In this document: positions 24,670 to 33,373 of the stretch, piece by piece
Numbering within the stretch: position 1 is the first letter of the stretch
Layout of the letters: each line of letters starts with the position of its first letter
DNA from: an uncultured Prevotellaceae bacterium
GTDB taxonomy: Bacteria; Bacteroidota; Bacteroidia; Bacteroidales; Bacteroidaceae
DNA length: 38,700 nt
Direction of reading: 5' to 3'
NCBI GenBank assembly: GCA_900318305.1
Contig: ONKB01000009.1
Location: 1 to 38,700 of the forward strand
Made by a program: the position numbers and the translations under genes
Notes under the pieces: model-generated
Database searches by the model: none
The model's input: only the letters and a program-made list of their open reading frames with translations
Told to the model about the DNA's origin: nothing

Positions 24670-25794
24670 ATGAGGCAGATTCTTTTTATTGTTTTTCTTT
24701 TTCTCGCCTTGTTGCCGGGAGAAGCCCAAAAGGTGTTCAAGGTCTTAGCAATAGGTAACAGTTTCTCGGTTGATGCTATAGAACAGTATCTGTATGAGTT
24801 GGCTCATGCCAAAGGTGACAGTCTGGTCATCGGTAATGCCTATATTGGCGGATGTTCAATAGACAGACATTGGGGAAATACCTACAATGGCAAAAGGGAT
24901 TATTCCTATCGCAAGATTGTAGGTGGCGTAAAAGTAACAAGAGATGAGATGACTCTGAAGGAAATCATCCAAGATGATGAGTGGGATTTGATAACTGTTC
25001 AGCAGGCCAGTCCTGTCAGTGGAGTGCCCGACACCTACAACCATCTGAAAGACTTGATGGATTACGTCAGGAAGACGGCCCGGAAACCTTTCCGCTTTGC
25101 TTTTCATGAGACATGGGCATATTCTAAGAATTATGTCCGTAAGGTATATGAGGAGAACTACCAGTCCAGACCTATTATAATGTATCAGGCTATATTGAAT
25201 ACAGTATGGCAAGAGACGAAGAAGGTGGCTATCAACGATATTATACCATGCGGTGTTAGCATTCAGCGTGCACGGGCACTTTTGGGTGATTCCCTGAATC
25301 GTGATGGTTTCCACTTAGAGAAAAATTACGGACGCTATGTCGCTGCATGTACCTGGTATGAATTCCTGACAGGAAAGAATGTGCTGGACAATCCATACTA
25401 TCCTCCAACGATAACTCCTACACTTGCCTTTGTGGCTCAGAAATCAGCGCATGAGGGAATGGAATGGCAGAAAAGGAAATTTATTGAGCCGAAATATTTT
25501 ATAAACGGAGAGTTCTTTGAGGAATGCCCTGAGAGTGTAAAAGATTTTCAAAAACAAATTTACAAGGCATCTGACGGAAGGGAAATAATTTCTGTCGCAG
25601 TTCCAAAGGCCTTACCAGACGAGGACCGCTTCTATTATATTCCAGAATTTAAAATTCAGGATGTGGCTTCCCTGAAGGCGGCTGTTCAGAGTGGAAAAGG
25701 AAAAAAACTCAAGAAGATTTGTGCAGATAAGGGAATGACACAGCAGAAAAAAGATATGATACTGAAGGAGATGTTGCACAAGTTGAGATTTTAA
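24670..25794 (+). CDS. DUF4886 family SGNH-hydrolase-like secreted protein
   Basis: 374 residues with a signal peptide (about 1-19, ending GEAQ). The SGNH block I is LAIGNSFSVDA with the candidate nucleophile Ser31. Gly60-Gly61 fit block II. The C-terminal Asp-His pair is DGFHL (Asp212, His215). This is the DUF4886 plan common in Bacteroidales. SGNH enzymes are esterases or acetyl-xylan- or peptidoglycan-deacetylase-like; the substrate here is unknown. The close spacing to murF hints at co-transcription. About 110 residues after the Asp-His block are charged and of unknown fold. Confidence 0.8.
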   Translation: MRQILFIVFLFLALLPGEAQKVFKVLAIGNSFSVDAIEQYLYELAHAKGDSLVIGNAYIGGCSIDRHWGNTYNGKRDYSYRKIVGGVKVTRDEMTLKEIIQDDEWDLITVQQASPVSGVPDTYNHLKDLMDYVRKTARKPFRFAFHETWAYSKNYVRKVYEENYQSRPIIMYQAILNTVWQETKKVAINDIIPCGVSIQRARALLGDSLNRDGFHLEKNYGRYVAACTWYEFLTGKNVLDNPYYPPTITPTLAFVAQKSAHEGMEWQKRKFIEPKYFINGEFFEECPESVKDFQKQIYKASDGREIISVAVPKALPDEDRFYYIPEFKIQDVASLKAAVQSGKGKKLKKICADKGMTQQKKDMILKEMLHKLRF

Positions 25795-25845
25795 TGTTTC
25801 CACGGGAAAGCAAGAGTAGGATGAATAAAGTAATATTTTAAACAT

Positions 25846-26754
25846 ATGGATAACTTTTTGGAAATATCAAATGTCTGCAAGCGTTTTGTCAATCATGTCG
25901 CATTGGACAACGTAAGTATAAATGTTCCCAGGGGTAAGGTGTTTGGCCTTCTGGGACCGAATGGAGCCGGAAAGACAACGCTGATTAGAATAATCAATCA
26001 TATTACAATGGCAGATAGTGGAAGTGTCGTATTTGATGGTCACCTTCTGAGAGGAGATGATGTATATAACATAGGCTATTTGCCAGAGGAACGTGGCTTG
26101 TATAAGAAAATGAAAGTAGGTGAACAGGCTGTATATCTTTCCAGACTCAAAGGTTTGTCTTCCATGGAAGCAAAGAAACGGCTTAAGGAATGGTTTGAGA
26201 AATTTGATATTCTTGATTGGTGGGATCGCAAGGTTGAGGAATTGTCTAAAGGTATGCAACAGAAAGTGCAATTTATCATAACCGTGTTACATGAGCCCCA
26301 GTTATTGATTCTAGACGAGCCTTTCAGTGGTTTTGACCCTAACAATGCCGATTTGCTGAAAAGGGAGATAATGGAATTGCGCGACCAAGGACATACCATA
26401 TTGTTTTCAACACATAATATGGCCTCTGTAGAGGAGATATGTGACAACATAGCATTGATAGATCACTCCAAGGTTGTTCTTTCTGGAGATGTTGATGATG
26501 TAAAGAACCGCTATAAGGATAATACCTATTATCTGGTTATACCTGCAAAGGCTGAATTACAGGGTGTAGAAATTCTCTCTCAGGAACAGAAACGGAATAA
26601 GAAGTATTTGGTGGTACGTAAACCTGCTGAGGAAACCAATAGCCAGTTTGTCAACAGCCTGACGCGACAGACAGAGATACTTAGTTTCACAGAGCGTATT
26701 CCGAGTATGGATGAGATATTCCTGCGTGTTGTCAGAAATGGTGAAATAAAATAA
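25846..26754 (+). CDS. ABC transporter ATP-binding protein, NatA type
   Basis: 302 residues. Walker A GPNGAGKT (37-44), signature LSKGMQQ (133-139), Walker B LLILDE (153-158) and the H-loop His190 are intact. The C-terminal ~80 residues form the extra domain common in NatA/YhaQ-type subunits. Nineteen nt separate it from its permease gene. Pairs of this kind export sodium, drugs or unknown substrates. It shares the strand with murF and the DUF4886 gene, but I see no promoter box in the 51-bp gap before it. Confidence 0.9.
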   Translation: MDNFLEISNVCKRFVNHVALDNVSINVPRGKVFGLLGPNGAGKTTLIRIINHITMADSGSVVFDGHLLRGDDVYNIGYLPEERGLYKKMKVGEQAVYLSRLKGLSSMEAKKRLKEWFEKFDILDWWDRKVEELSKGMQQKVQFIITVLHEPQLLILDEPFSGFDPNNADLLKREIMELRDQGHTILFSTHNMASVEEICDNIALIDHSKVVLSGDVDDVKNRYKDNTYYLVIPAKAELQGVEILSQEQKRNKKYLVVRKPAEETNSQFVNSLTRQTEILSFTERIPSMDEIFLRVVRNGEIK

Positions 26755-26773
26755 TGTTATAAAATAAGCTGCG

Positions 26774-28075
26774 ATGAATAAGATATTTATTGTTATAGAG
26801 CGCGAGTTTATGACGCGCATTCGTAAGAAGTCTTTTATATTGCTGACGATATTGATGCCGATTCTCTTTGTTGGTATCGTGACAGTACCTGTATTGCTGG
26901 CCTCTATAGACAGTGACAAGAAATATACCGTTGCGTTGATAGATCAGACGGGCAAATACTCTCCGATGTTGAAAGATACAGGAAAGATTCATTTTATACC
27001 AGTGGAGAAAATGACCGAGGAAGTGCGTGACAAAGATAATGATTACACGGCAGTTATCGTCATCAGCAATGACTTGTCTCAGGACAGTTTAGGTGCGACA
27101 GTCTATTCTCATAAAGAAGTGCCTGTGGAGATTACGCAGTATTTTAATTCAGTTGTCCGGGATAATATCAAGGAGGAACGTATGGCCGCATACAATATAC
27201 CAGATATAGAAAAGATTATTGAGGAGAGTAAAGTGGAATATTCTGTACCTACTGTGAAATGGACAGATGACGGCGATGAGAAGAAATCCAGTTATGAGAT
27301 AGCAGGTCTTCTCGGTGTAATTCTGACCTTGCTGATTTATACCTTTGTCCTTTCCTATGGAGGTATGGTCATGCAGGGGGTTATGGAGGAGAAGACCAAT
27401 CGTATCATGGAGATAATGGTGTCTTCGGTAAGGCCTTTTGAACTGATGATGGGAAAAATCATCGGGATAGCATTGGTCGGAATCACCCAATTTCTAATAT
27501 GGGGTGTGCTCATCATGGTAGTCATGTTAGTGGCTGGTGGTATGTTGGCTTCCGATATTGATCCTTCTCAGGCTATGGCTATGACAGGCGGCATGCAGGG
27601 AGTCCCGATGCCTGAATCTCCTCAGGTCGAATTGTTCCAGATTATCCAGGGGATGAATCTGGTAGAGATTTTTGTGCTGTTTGTGCTCTATTTCATCGGA
27701 GGATATTTGCTGTATGCCTCATTTTTTGCGGCTATAGGTGCCTCTATCAATGAACAGGCTGATTCCTCCCAGTTTATGATGCCGGTAGTGATATTGATGA
27801 TTTTTGCTTTATACGCAGGTATGTTCAGCATTCAGAATCCCGACGGACCGTTGGCATTATGGTGTTCCTATTTCCCGTTGACATCTCCTGTAGTCATGAT
27901 GGTGCGTCTGCCGTTTGGCGTGCCTACATGGCAGCTAATTGTTTCTTTGATGTTGCTGTATGTTACGGCCATAGGTGTTATCTGGCTGAGTGCCAAGATA
28001 TATCGGGTGGGAATCCTGATGTACGGAAAGAAGCCTACATTCAAGGACTTGGTCCGCTGGATAAAATTCAATTAA
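26774..28075 (+). CDS. ABC-2 type transporter permease, NatB type
   Basis: 433 residues. One membrane helix near the N-terminus (about 22-43) is followed by a large extracytoplasmic domain (~45-175) and then five or six helices (~180-415). This is the ABC2_membrane_3/NatB layout. The conserved GVMEEKTNRIMEIMVSSVRP marks the cytoplasmic coupling region. With the ATPase just upstream it makes a complete exporter of the Na+-efflux NatAB type, although homologues vary in substrate. It ends at a convergent junction with a very strong hairpin (28139-28177). Confidence 0.88.
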   Translation: MNKIFIVIEREFMTRIRKKSFILLTILMPILFVGIVTVPVLLASIDSDKKYTVALIDQTGKYSPMLKDTGKIHFIPVEKMTEEVRDKDNDYTAVIVISNDLSQDSLGATVYSHKEVPVEITQYFNSVVRDNIKEERMAAYNIPDIEKIIEESKVEYSVPTVKWTDDGDEKKSSYEIAGLLGVILTLLIYTFVLSYGGMVMQGVMEEKTNRIMEIMVSSVRPFELMMGKIIGIALVGITQFLIWGVLIMVVMLVAGGMLASDIDPSQAMAMTGGMQGVPMPESPQVELFQIIQGMNLVEIFVLFVLYFIGGYLLYASFFAAIGASINEQADSSQFMMPVVILMIFALYAGMFSIQNPDGPLALWCSYFPLTSPVVMMVRLPFGVPTWQLIVSLMLLYVTAIGVIWLSAKIYRVGILMYGKKPTFKDLVRWIKFN

Positions 28076-28138
28076 CCTAACGGAAACTTAATGTAAGGAG
28101 AAATCACATTAAACTATCGTTCTCGTCATTTCTCTCAA

Positions 28139-28177
28139 ACAAGCGAGGGGCAGAATTTAATTCTGCCCCTCGCTTGT
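28139..28177. terminator. Bidirectional terminator between the NatB-type gene and the OPA transporter gene
   Basis: A perfect inverted repeat: 19 nt at 28139-28157 (starting ACAAGCGAGGGGCAG) and 19 nt at 28159-28177, with one central base. In RNA this folds as a ~17-bp GC-rich stem. It lies between two convergent genes, 63 nt after one stop and 21 nt after the other. Confidence 0.85.
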
Positions 28178-28198
28178 CTTGTGGTTTTGAGATAAGAA

Positions 28199-29629
28199 TC
28201 AGATATCTGCTTGTTTCCTTCTCCAGTTGAGGATTGGGAGTAAGAAAGAAATGGTTGCTGCACCAATCCAGAACCAGGATACATAGGAGAAGTCATATTG
28301 TACGATTTCTCCTGCAGCATTGCGGGTAGCCATGTTGTCAATAAGGATACCGCTAACAACATCCTGAATGCCAGCTGCAGCATATGATGCCATACCGACG
28401 ACACCGAGAGCTGCACCTGTTGCCTTGCGGGGGACAATGTCGATCGCCATCAGGCCGCCAAGGAAACATATCAATACACCAATGGCGATACCGAAGAGTA
28501 TCATGGCGAGAATGTTGACAAACCAGCTGTTGCCACCGAACAGGAACAAATAAAGTGAGATAGCCTCAAATATACCAGCTACCAGTGCGGGGTATTTCCT
28601 GTCTCCATGGAAGAGAACATCGCTCATCCAACCAGAGAGAACAGTGCCGACGACGCCGCAGATGGCATTGATGGAAATAATGGAAGATGCCTCGACTGTG
28701 GAAAAACCTTTGATTTTCTCAAGGAACAAAATACCCCAGCTGTTGATGGCATATCTGCTCATATACATGAAGGCGCTTGCTAAGGCCAGAATCCATACTC
28801 CTGGGTTCTTGAGAACAGCCCGTTGGATACGTGAAGTTTCTTTCTTAGCGGCTTCCATAGCCTCCTGACTTTGGACCTTAGCGGCATTCTGGGCATCAAG
28901 TTCTTCCTGAGTCATTTCTCCCGACAGCACTTCAATAGGAGCAAGACCCTTGCTTTCGGGGGTGTCGTGCAGCCAGAACAGGATAAGAACCACGCCTAAT
29001 GCACCAGCGACAGCTGCACCGAAAAATCCCCATTGCCATCCGAAGGCCGAAACCAGCAGACCGACAAAAAGGAATGACAGAAACTCTCCGAAGTTGTGAC
29101 TGGCAGAGAAGAAGCCGTAGTATGTTCCACGTATCTTGAGAGGATACCATCGCGAAAGGGAAATAATCGCAGGAGGAGCTCCCATGGACTGCGACCATCC
29201 GTTGATGCCCCACATAATGGCGAAGATGGTGAAAATCGTTCCGTTGGCTGTAGCTGCTGAGACGCTCAAGGTATCAGTGAGACCTAAAATGAGGTTTGCC
29301 AATGTCGAGACGATCAGTCCAGCTGCCATGAAACGGGTAATGTTGGAATGATCTGCCAGGAAACCATTGATAAACTTGCCGATGGCATATGCCCAGAAAA
29401 GGCAGAGTCCTATGGTTCCGAGTTGTGTCGCATTGAGCATGCCGCTTTCAATAATGGGACCTTTGACCACATTGAGCGATGTTCGGCATACATAATACAG
29501 ACTATAGCCGAAAGTAGCTGCTATAAAAGCCTGAAAACGCAGTTTCTTGTAGAATTTCGTAGCTTTTTCTGGTGCGACCTTCGTCGCGGAAGGGCTACTG
29601 GTCTTAAAAAAATCAATGAATTTGCTCAT
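28199..29629 (-). CDS. Organophosphate:phosphate antiporter (GlpT/UhpT-like MFS)
   Basis: 476 residues, MFS family. The helix-1 motif GYSLYYVCRTSLN carries Arg49 and the helix-7 motif YMSRYAINSWG carries Arg292. These correspond to the two phosphate-binding arginines of GlpT and UhpT. His178 (SASHNFGE) matches the GlpT/UhpT histidine. A charged central loop (~225-270) separates the two six-helix halves. Expected role: exchange of glycerol-3-phosphate or a hexose phosphate for phosphate across the inner membrane; UhpC-like sensing is an alternative. The upstream promoter (29694-29662) lies partly in the 3' end of dgt. Confidence 0.85.
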   Translation of the reverse strand: MSKFIDFFKTSSPSATKVAPEKATKFYKKLRFQAFIAATFGYSLYYVCRTSLNVVKGPIIESGMLNATQLGTIGLCLFWAYAIGKFINGFLADHSNITRFMAAGLIVSTLANLILGLTDTLSVSAATANGTIFTIFAIMWGINGWSQSMGAPPAIISLSRWYPLKIRGTYYGFFSASHNFGEFLSFLFVGLLVSAFGWQWGFFGAAVAGALGVVLILFWLHDTPESKGLAPIEVLSGEMTQEELDAQNAAKVQSQEAMEAAKKETSRIQRAVLKNPGVWILALASAFMYMSRYAINSWGILFLEKIKGFSTVEASSIISINAICGVVGTVLSGWMSDVLFHGDRKYPALVAGIFEAISLYLFLFGGNSWFVNILAMILFGIAIGVLICFLGGLMAIDIVPRKATGAALGVVGMASYAAAGIQDVVSGILIDNMATRNAAGEIVQYDFSYVSWFWIGAATISFLLPILNWRRKQADI

Positions 29630-29661
29630 GGGAATATATTGTTGTTTTTGTACTGTAATAA

Positions 29662-29694
29662 CAAAGTTAGCTATAAAAATTATATGCTTGGCAA
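29662..29694 (-). promoter_or_regulatory. Promoter of the OPA transporter gene
   Basis: Minus strand: TTTTG with TTG at 29694-29692, and TAACTTTG at 29669-29662, with a 22-nt spacer. The upstream element lies inside the last codons of dgt. Confidence 0.5.
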
Positions 29695-31050
29695 AAGTTG
29701 CCCGTTTATTTTGCGGTAAAGATCCAATGCATAAACATCAGTCATACCAGTAATATAGTCCAGAATACCCTGCAGGCGTTCAGTTACTTTTGGAGAACGC
29801 ACCTGATACTGGCTGGGTACACCGTCAAGTAGCAGTTTGCTGTATGTGTTGTCTAAAGAGAGGATGGCTTCCGTATAGAGGTCAAGCAATTCGTAAATAA
29901 TCTTGTAACCTGCCAGTTCCACGTCAAGTACCTTCTTGTCCTTGTAAATTTGCTTGCAGGCAATGCTGACACACTGATCAAAGGCTTTGCGCATGTGAGG
30001 AGACATGTTTTTGACCAATGAACTTTCAAAAGTGCCGTTCATGATTTCTTCCTCATGGTCAAGGAATACCTTGACACATTCCTGCTCAATGGCATTGATG
30101 ACACGAGCCCTGAGATAGATTACCCGCTCGTTGGGATCTGTGACGTCGGGGTGGGCGTCGGCTATCTGCCGGCGCAAGTCTCCCTCAAAAAAGTTCAGGA
30201 ATAACTCCATTGTCTGCTCTGTGCTGAGCAGACGCAGTTTGTGTGCATCTTCTATGTCCATAATCTCATAGCAGATGTCGTCAGCTGCTTCCACAAAATA
30301 AGCAAGGGGATGACGCACATATTTCACTCGGAAGCCATCGTTTTCAAGACACGGGATTCCCAGCGCTTCGGCAATCTCCTTGTAGTATTTAATCTCCGAA
30401 TGGAAAAAACCGAATTTCTGCTTACTGGTCATCAGCGAGGAGAACGGATATTTGACAATTGATGCCAGAACGCTGTATGTCATGACAAAGCCTCCTTTGC
30501 GACGTCCCTCAAACTGATGAGTTAACAGTCGGAAGGCGTTGGCGTTGCCGTCAAAGTGAATGATGTCATTCCAGATTACTTCAGCTTTTTCCAGACTGTG
30601 CTCCTTGAGGATGTAGTCCCTGATTGTGGCGCCGCGCCCTTGAGAGAAATAGCTTGCTATGGCACGCTCACCCGAATGTCCGAAGGGAGGATTGCCCAAA
30701 TCGTGTGCCAGGCATCCTATTGAGACAATAAGCCCAAGAGTATTGATGTTAGAGTCCTTAAGCTCCTGATGGCGCTTGGTCAAGGCGCGTGCCGCATCGT
30801 TGCCTAACGAGCGTCCTACGCTTGATACTTCTAAACTATGGGTGAGTCGGTTGTGTACAAAGACACTGCCCGGAAGTGGAAATACCTGGGTTTTGTTTTG
30901 TAGCCGGCGGAATGGTGAGGAAAAGATAAGCCTGTCGTAGTCCCGCTGGAACTCTGTGCGCAGTTCCTCAATACCATGGCTGCGTGATTCGCCGAAGCGA
31001 CGGTTTGAAATAAGATCAGACCATTGCATGGCCTTTGTTTTGTTGCTCAT
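29680..31050 (-). CDS. dgt: Deoxyguanosine triphosphate triphosphohydrolase
   Basis: 456 residues. HD-domain metal ligands are visible: His71 (RLTHS), His116-Asp117 (CLAHDLGNPPFGHSGE) and Asp257/258 (VEAADDICYEIMD). The N-terminal FRRLQNKTQVFPLP is typical of bacterial dGTPases. Reaction: dGTP to deoxyguanosine and triphosphate, in the cytoplasm. The gene is divergent from dut, so two dNTP-pool enzymes share a 120-bp intergenic region. The ATG at 31050 fits the expected N-terminus, and a -7 box lies at 31084-31077. Confidence 0.93.
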   Translation of the reverse strand: MSNKTKAMQWSDLISNRRFGESRSHGIEELRTEFQRDYDRLIFSSPFRRLQNKTQVFPLPGSVFVHNRLTHSLEVSSVGRSLGNDAARALTKRHQELKDSNINTLGLIVSIGCLAHDLGNPPFGHSGERAIASYFSQGRGATIRDYILKEHSLEKAEVIWNDIIHFDGNANAFRLLTHQFEGRRKGGFVMTYSVLASIVKYPFSSLMTSKQKFGFFHSEIKYYKEIAEALGIPCLENDGFRVKYVRHPLAYFVEAADDICYEIMDIEDAHKLRLLSTEQTMELFLNFFEGDLRRQIADAHPDVTDPNERVIYLRARVINAIEQECVKVFLDHEEEIMNGTFESSLVKNMSPHMRKAFDQCVSIACKQIYKDKKVLDVELAGYKIIYELLDLYTEAILSLDNTYSKLLLDGVPSQYQVRSPKVTERLQGILDYITGMTDVYALDLYRKINGQLLPSI

Positions 31051-31076
31051 ACTGATAAGACGTGTTTTTATTAATG

Positions 31077-31084
31077 CAAATGTA
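31077..31084 (-). promoter_or_regulatory. -7 box of dgt
   Basis: Minus-strand TACATTTG, 26 nt before the ATG at 31050. It matches TAnnTTTG; no good -33 element is seen. Confidence 0.5.
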
Positions 31085-31109
31085 CAAATTTTAAGACTTC
31101 TGTTCTCTT

Positions 31110-31131
31110 TTTTACCTGCAAAAGGGTAAAA
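31110..31131. repeat. Short inverted repeat between dgt and dut
   Basis: TTTTACC (31110-31116) and GGTAAAA (31125-31131) are perfect inverted repeats with an 8-nt spacer, placed between the two divergent -7 boxes. It could be an operator; there is no direct evidence. Confidence 0.35.
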
Positions 31132-31149
31132 GGTTTGGTTGGAATTGGT

Positions 31150-31157
31150 TATTTTTG
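31150..31157 (+). promoter_or_regulatory. -7 box of the dut operon
   Basis: TATTTTTG ends 13 nt before the ATG at 31171. A longer frame from TTG at 31135 would include this box, so the ATG is the likelier start. Confidence 0.55.
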
Positions 31158-31170
31158 CATAATAAATAAT

Positions 31171-31617
31171 ATGGGAAAGATGGAAATAAAAATTATAAAC
31201 CGTTCACATCATGCACTGCCGGCATACGCAACTGCCGGAAGCGCAGGGATGGATTTGAGAGCATCTATAGATGCACCGATAGTATTGCAACCCATGGAAC
31301 GCCGCCTTATTCCGACGGGTTTGTTTATAGCTCTGCCAATAGGGTTTGAGGCTCAGATTCGTCCGCGTTCTGGTTTGGCTTTGAAGAAAGGTATTACTTT
31401 GTTGAATACTCCTGGAACGATAGATGCTGATTACCGCGGTGAGATAGGGGTTATTATGATAAACCTGAGCAATGAATCTTTTGAGATACAGGATGGTGAT
31501 CGAATTGCCCAAATGATTATAGCTCGCCATGAGAAAGCAGAATGGATAGTTGTGGAGACTTTGGATGAGACTGAGCGAGGTGCAGGTGGTTTTGGCCATA
31601 CTGGTGTGAATAATTAA
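31171..31617 (+). CDS. dut: Deoxyuridine 5'-triphosphate nucleotidohydrolase
   Basis: 148 residues from the ATG at 31171, the usual size of a trimeric dUTPase. All five motifs are present: [10 protein letters not shown] (22-31), [11 protein letters not shown] (64-74), [10 protein letters not shown] (82-91, catalytic Asp87), GDRIAQMI, and the C-terminal [10 protein letters not shown]. Reaction: dUTP to dUMP and pyrophosphate. It is the first gene of a tightly packed run: the TPR gene begins 16 nt after its stop. An in-frame TTG at 31135 would add 12 residues but overlaps the promoter. Confidence 0.95.
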   Translation: MGKMEIKIINRSHHALPAYATAGSAGMDLRASIDAPIVLQPMERRLIPTGLFIALPIGFEAQIRPRSGLALKKGITLLNTPGTIDADYRGEIGVIMINLSNESFEIQDGDRIAQMIIARHEKAEWIVVETLDETERGAGGFGHTGVNN

Positions 31618-31633
31618 TCATCTCCTGCTGCCG

Positions 31634-33373
31634 ATGAGACGACTTCTTTGTGCTTTGGGCACATTATCATGCTTTTTGCTTCTTGCTGTTCCTTTGACAG
31701 CAGGGAAGAAAAGGACGTCGGCTAATTGGCAGGAAATGAATGTTAGGAAATACAACAAGTTTTATTTGGAGGCAGTTTGCCAGAAAGCATTGGAACATTA
31801 TGCGGCTCAGCATGAGTTACTGATGCATGCATTGAAATATTGTCCAGAGGCACCTGAGGCTGTGTTTGAATTGGCAATGTTGCAGTCGCAGAATCCGTTG
31901 TATTCGGAAGAAGAGACTGATTCGCTGTTTCAGCTTGCCCTGAACCTGGATTCCACAAACAACCATTATCGCTGGGAATTGGCAAGGCATAAACTGACGA
32001 CAGGCAAGTTGGACGAGGCTGTGCCGTTGTTGCAGGTGCTGACAAACGACAAGACGATGCGAGCTGATGCTTTTTCTTTTCTCTCGACAATTTACGAGCG
32101 TCAAAATCAGGACAGTATGCTGCTTTGTACACTCCAGCGATGGGAGACAGAGGAGGGTGGAGATGAGACTGTGTCGATGGCGAAATATAAGGCACTGAGT
32201 AGGCTGGGAAGGCATCAGGAGGCACTGAGTCTTGTTGACACACTTTGCTGGAATTATCCTCAGAACGATTATTATCCTGTGTTGCGGGCGGAATCGTACC
32301 TTAACATGGGTGACACGGCGAGGGCATTTTCTGAAAATAAGCGGATAATGGCCTCTTCACCGGAGAATGGTTATGTCCAACTGTTCCTGGTGCGATATTA
32401 CCAGCAAACCGGTCGGAAGGATTTATTAATGAAGAAGGTTGAGGAGGTCATCATGAATCCAAGACAGGAGATGGAGACGCGCGTCTATTTTATGGGAAAT
32501 TATATCAAGACAAACAAAGGTCAAAATGAACAGAAGACAGACAGCCTTTTCCGTGAGCTGCTTGAAGAACCTATGGAGGAATCTGGATTGTTGAACCTGT
32601 ATGTGTCTTATCTTGCACAGAAAAACGCACCCGATTCCCTGTATGCTCCGGTTATGCATAAGAAACTGGAGATTGACCCCTCAGACAAACAGGCAAGGCT
32701 GAGGGAGGTGTGGAGCTTGTTCCAGAATCATCGTTACAAGGAGACGGTTGCGTCTTGTGAAGAAGGTCTGAAATTTGACAAAACCCAGATACTTTTATAT
32801 ATCCTTGGGGGTAACTCAAGTATGATTCTCGATGAAAAGCAGAAAGCACTGAATTTTTTTGAGGATGGTCGTGCGTATGTCAGCAACACCAAAGAGAAAG
32901 AAACTGTCTCGGATTATTTTTCTGCCTATGCAGACCTGTTGCATGAGATGGACAGGAAAGAGGACAGCTATGCCATGTATGATTCTTCTTTAGTGTACAA
33001 TCCCAGCAATGTTTCCACACTGAATAACTATGCTTATTATTTGGCACTGAGCGAAGAACGGATGGAAAAGGCTAAGGAGATGGCATCGCTGGCTATTAAA
33101 TATGCTCCCGATGAGGCAACGTTTCTGGATACTTACGCTTGGGTCTGTTTTGTGAAAGGGGATTATGAAAATGCCCGGATATATATAGAGAAAGCAATAA
33201 AGAATCTCAAAGGAAATAGTTCGGATGCCAGCATTTATGAGCATGCTGGTGATATATATATACAGTCAGGGCTGAAAGAAGAGGCTCTTAAGGCATGGCA
33301 AAAATCCAAGGATTTGAAGAGTAATTCTAAAACATTGGATAAGAAATTGAAAACGCAAAAATATATTAAGTAA
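31634..33373 (+). CDS. Secreted tetratricopeptide repeat protein
   Basis: 579 residues with an N-terminal signal peptide (LGTLSCFLLLAVPLTAG). The rest is alpha-helical TPR repeats, clearest near the C-terminus (NNYAYYLALSEERMEKAKEMA, then TFLDTYAWVCFVKGDYENA and YEHAGDIYIQSGLKEEALKAW). TPRs bind other proteins, so a periplasmic scaffold is likely. The stop overlaps the start of the DUF4292 gene by 1 nt, and dut lies just upstream. From memory the order dut, TPR, DUF4292, EnvC-like recurs in Bacteroidales, which would point to a shared envelope role; the partner protein is not known. Confidence 0.85.
   Translation: MRRLLCALGTLSCFLLLAVPLTAGKKRTSANWQEMNVRKYNKFYLEAVCQKALEHYAAQHELLMHALKYCPEAPEAVFELAMLQSQNPLYSEEETDSLFQLALNLDSTNNHYRWELARHKLTTGKLDEAVPLLQVLTNDKTMRADAFSFLSTIYERQNQDSMLLCTLQRWETEEGGDETVSMAKYKALSRLGRHQEALSLVDTLCWNYPQNDYYPVLRAESYLNMGDTARAFSENKRIMASSPENGYVQLFLVRYYQQTGRKDLLMKKVEEVIMNPRQEMETRVYFMGNYIKTNKGQNEQKTDSLFRELLEEPMEESGLLNLYVSYLAQKNAPDSLYAPVMHKKLEIDPSDKQARLREVWSLFQNHRYKETVASCEEGLKFDKTQILLYILGGNSSMILDEKQKALNFFEDGRAYVSNTKEKETVSDYFSAYADLLHEMDRKEDSYAMYDSSLVYNPSNVSTLNNYAYYLALSEERMEKAKEMASLAIKYAPDEATFLDTYAWVCFVKGDYENARIYIEKAIKNLKGNSSDASIYEHAGDIYIQSGLKEEALKAWQKSKDLKSNSKTLDKKLKTQKYIK

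Noticed and set aside
31135-31170. TTG start extending dut by 12 residues
   Set aside because: It overlaps the promoter box at 31150-31157, and dUTPases usually start near MEIKII.
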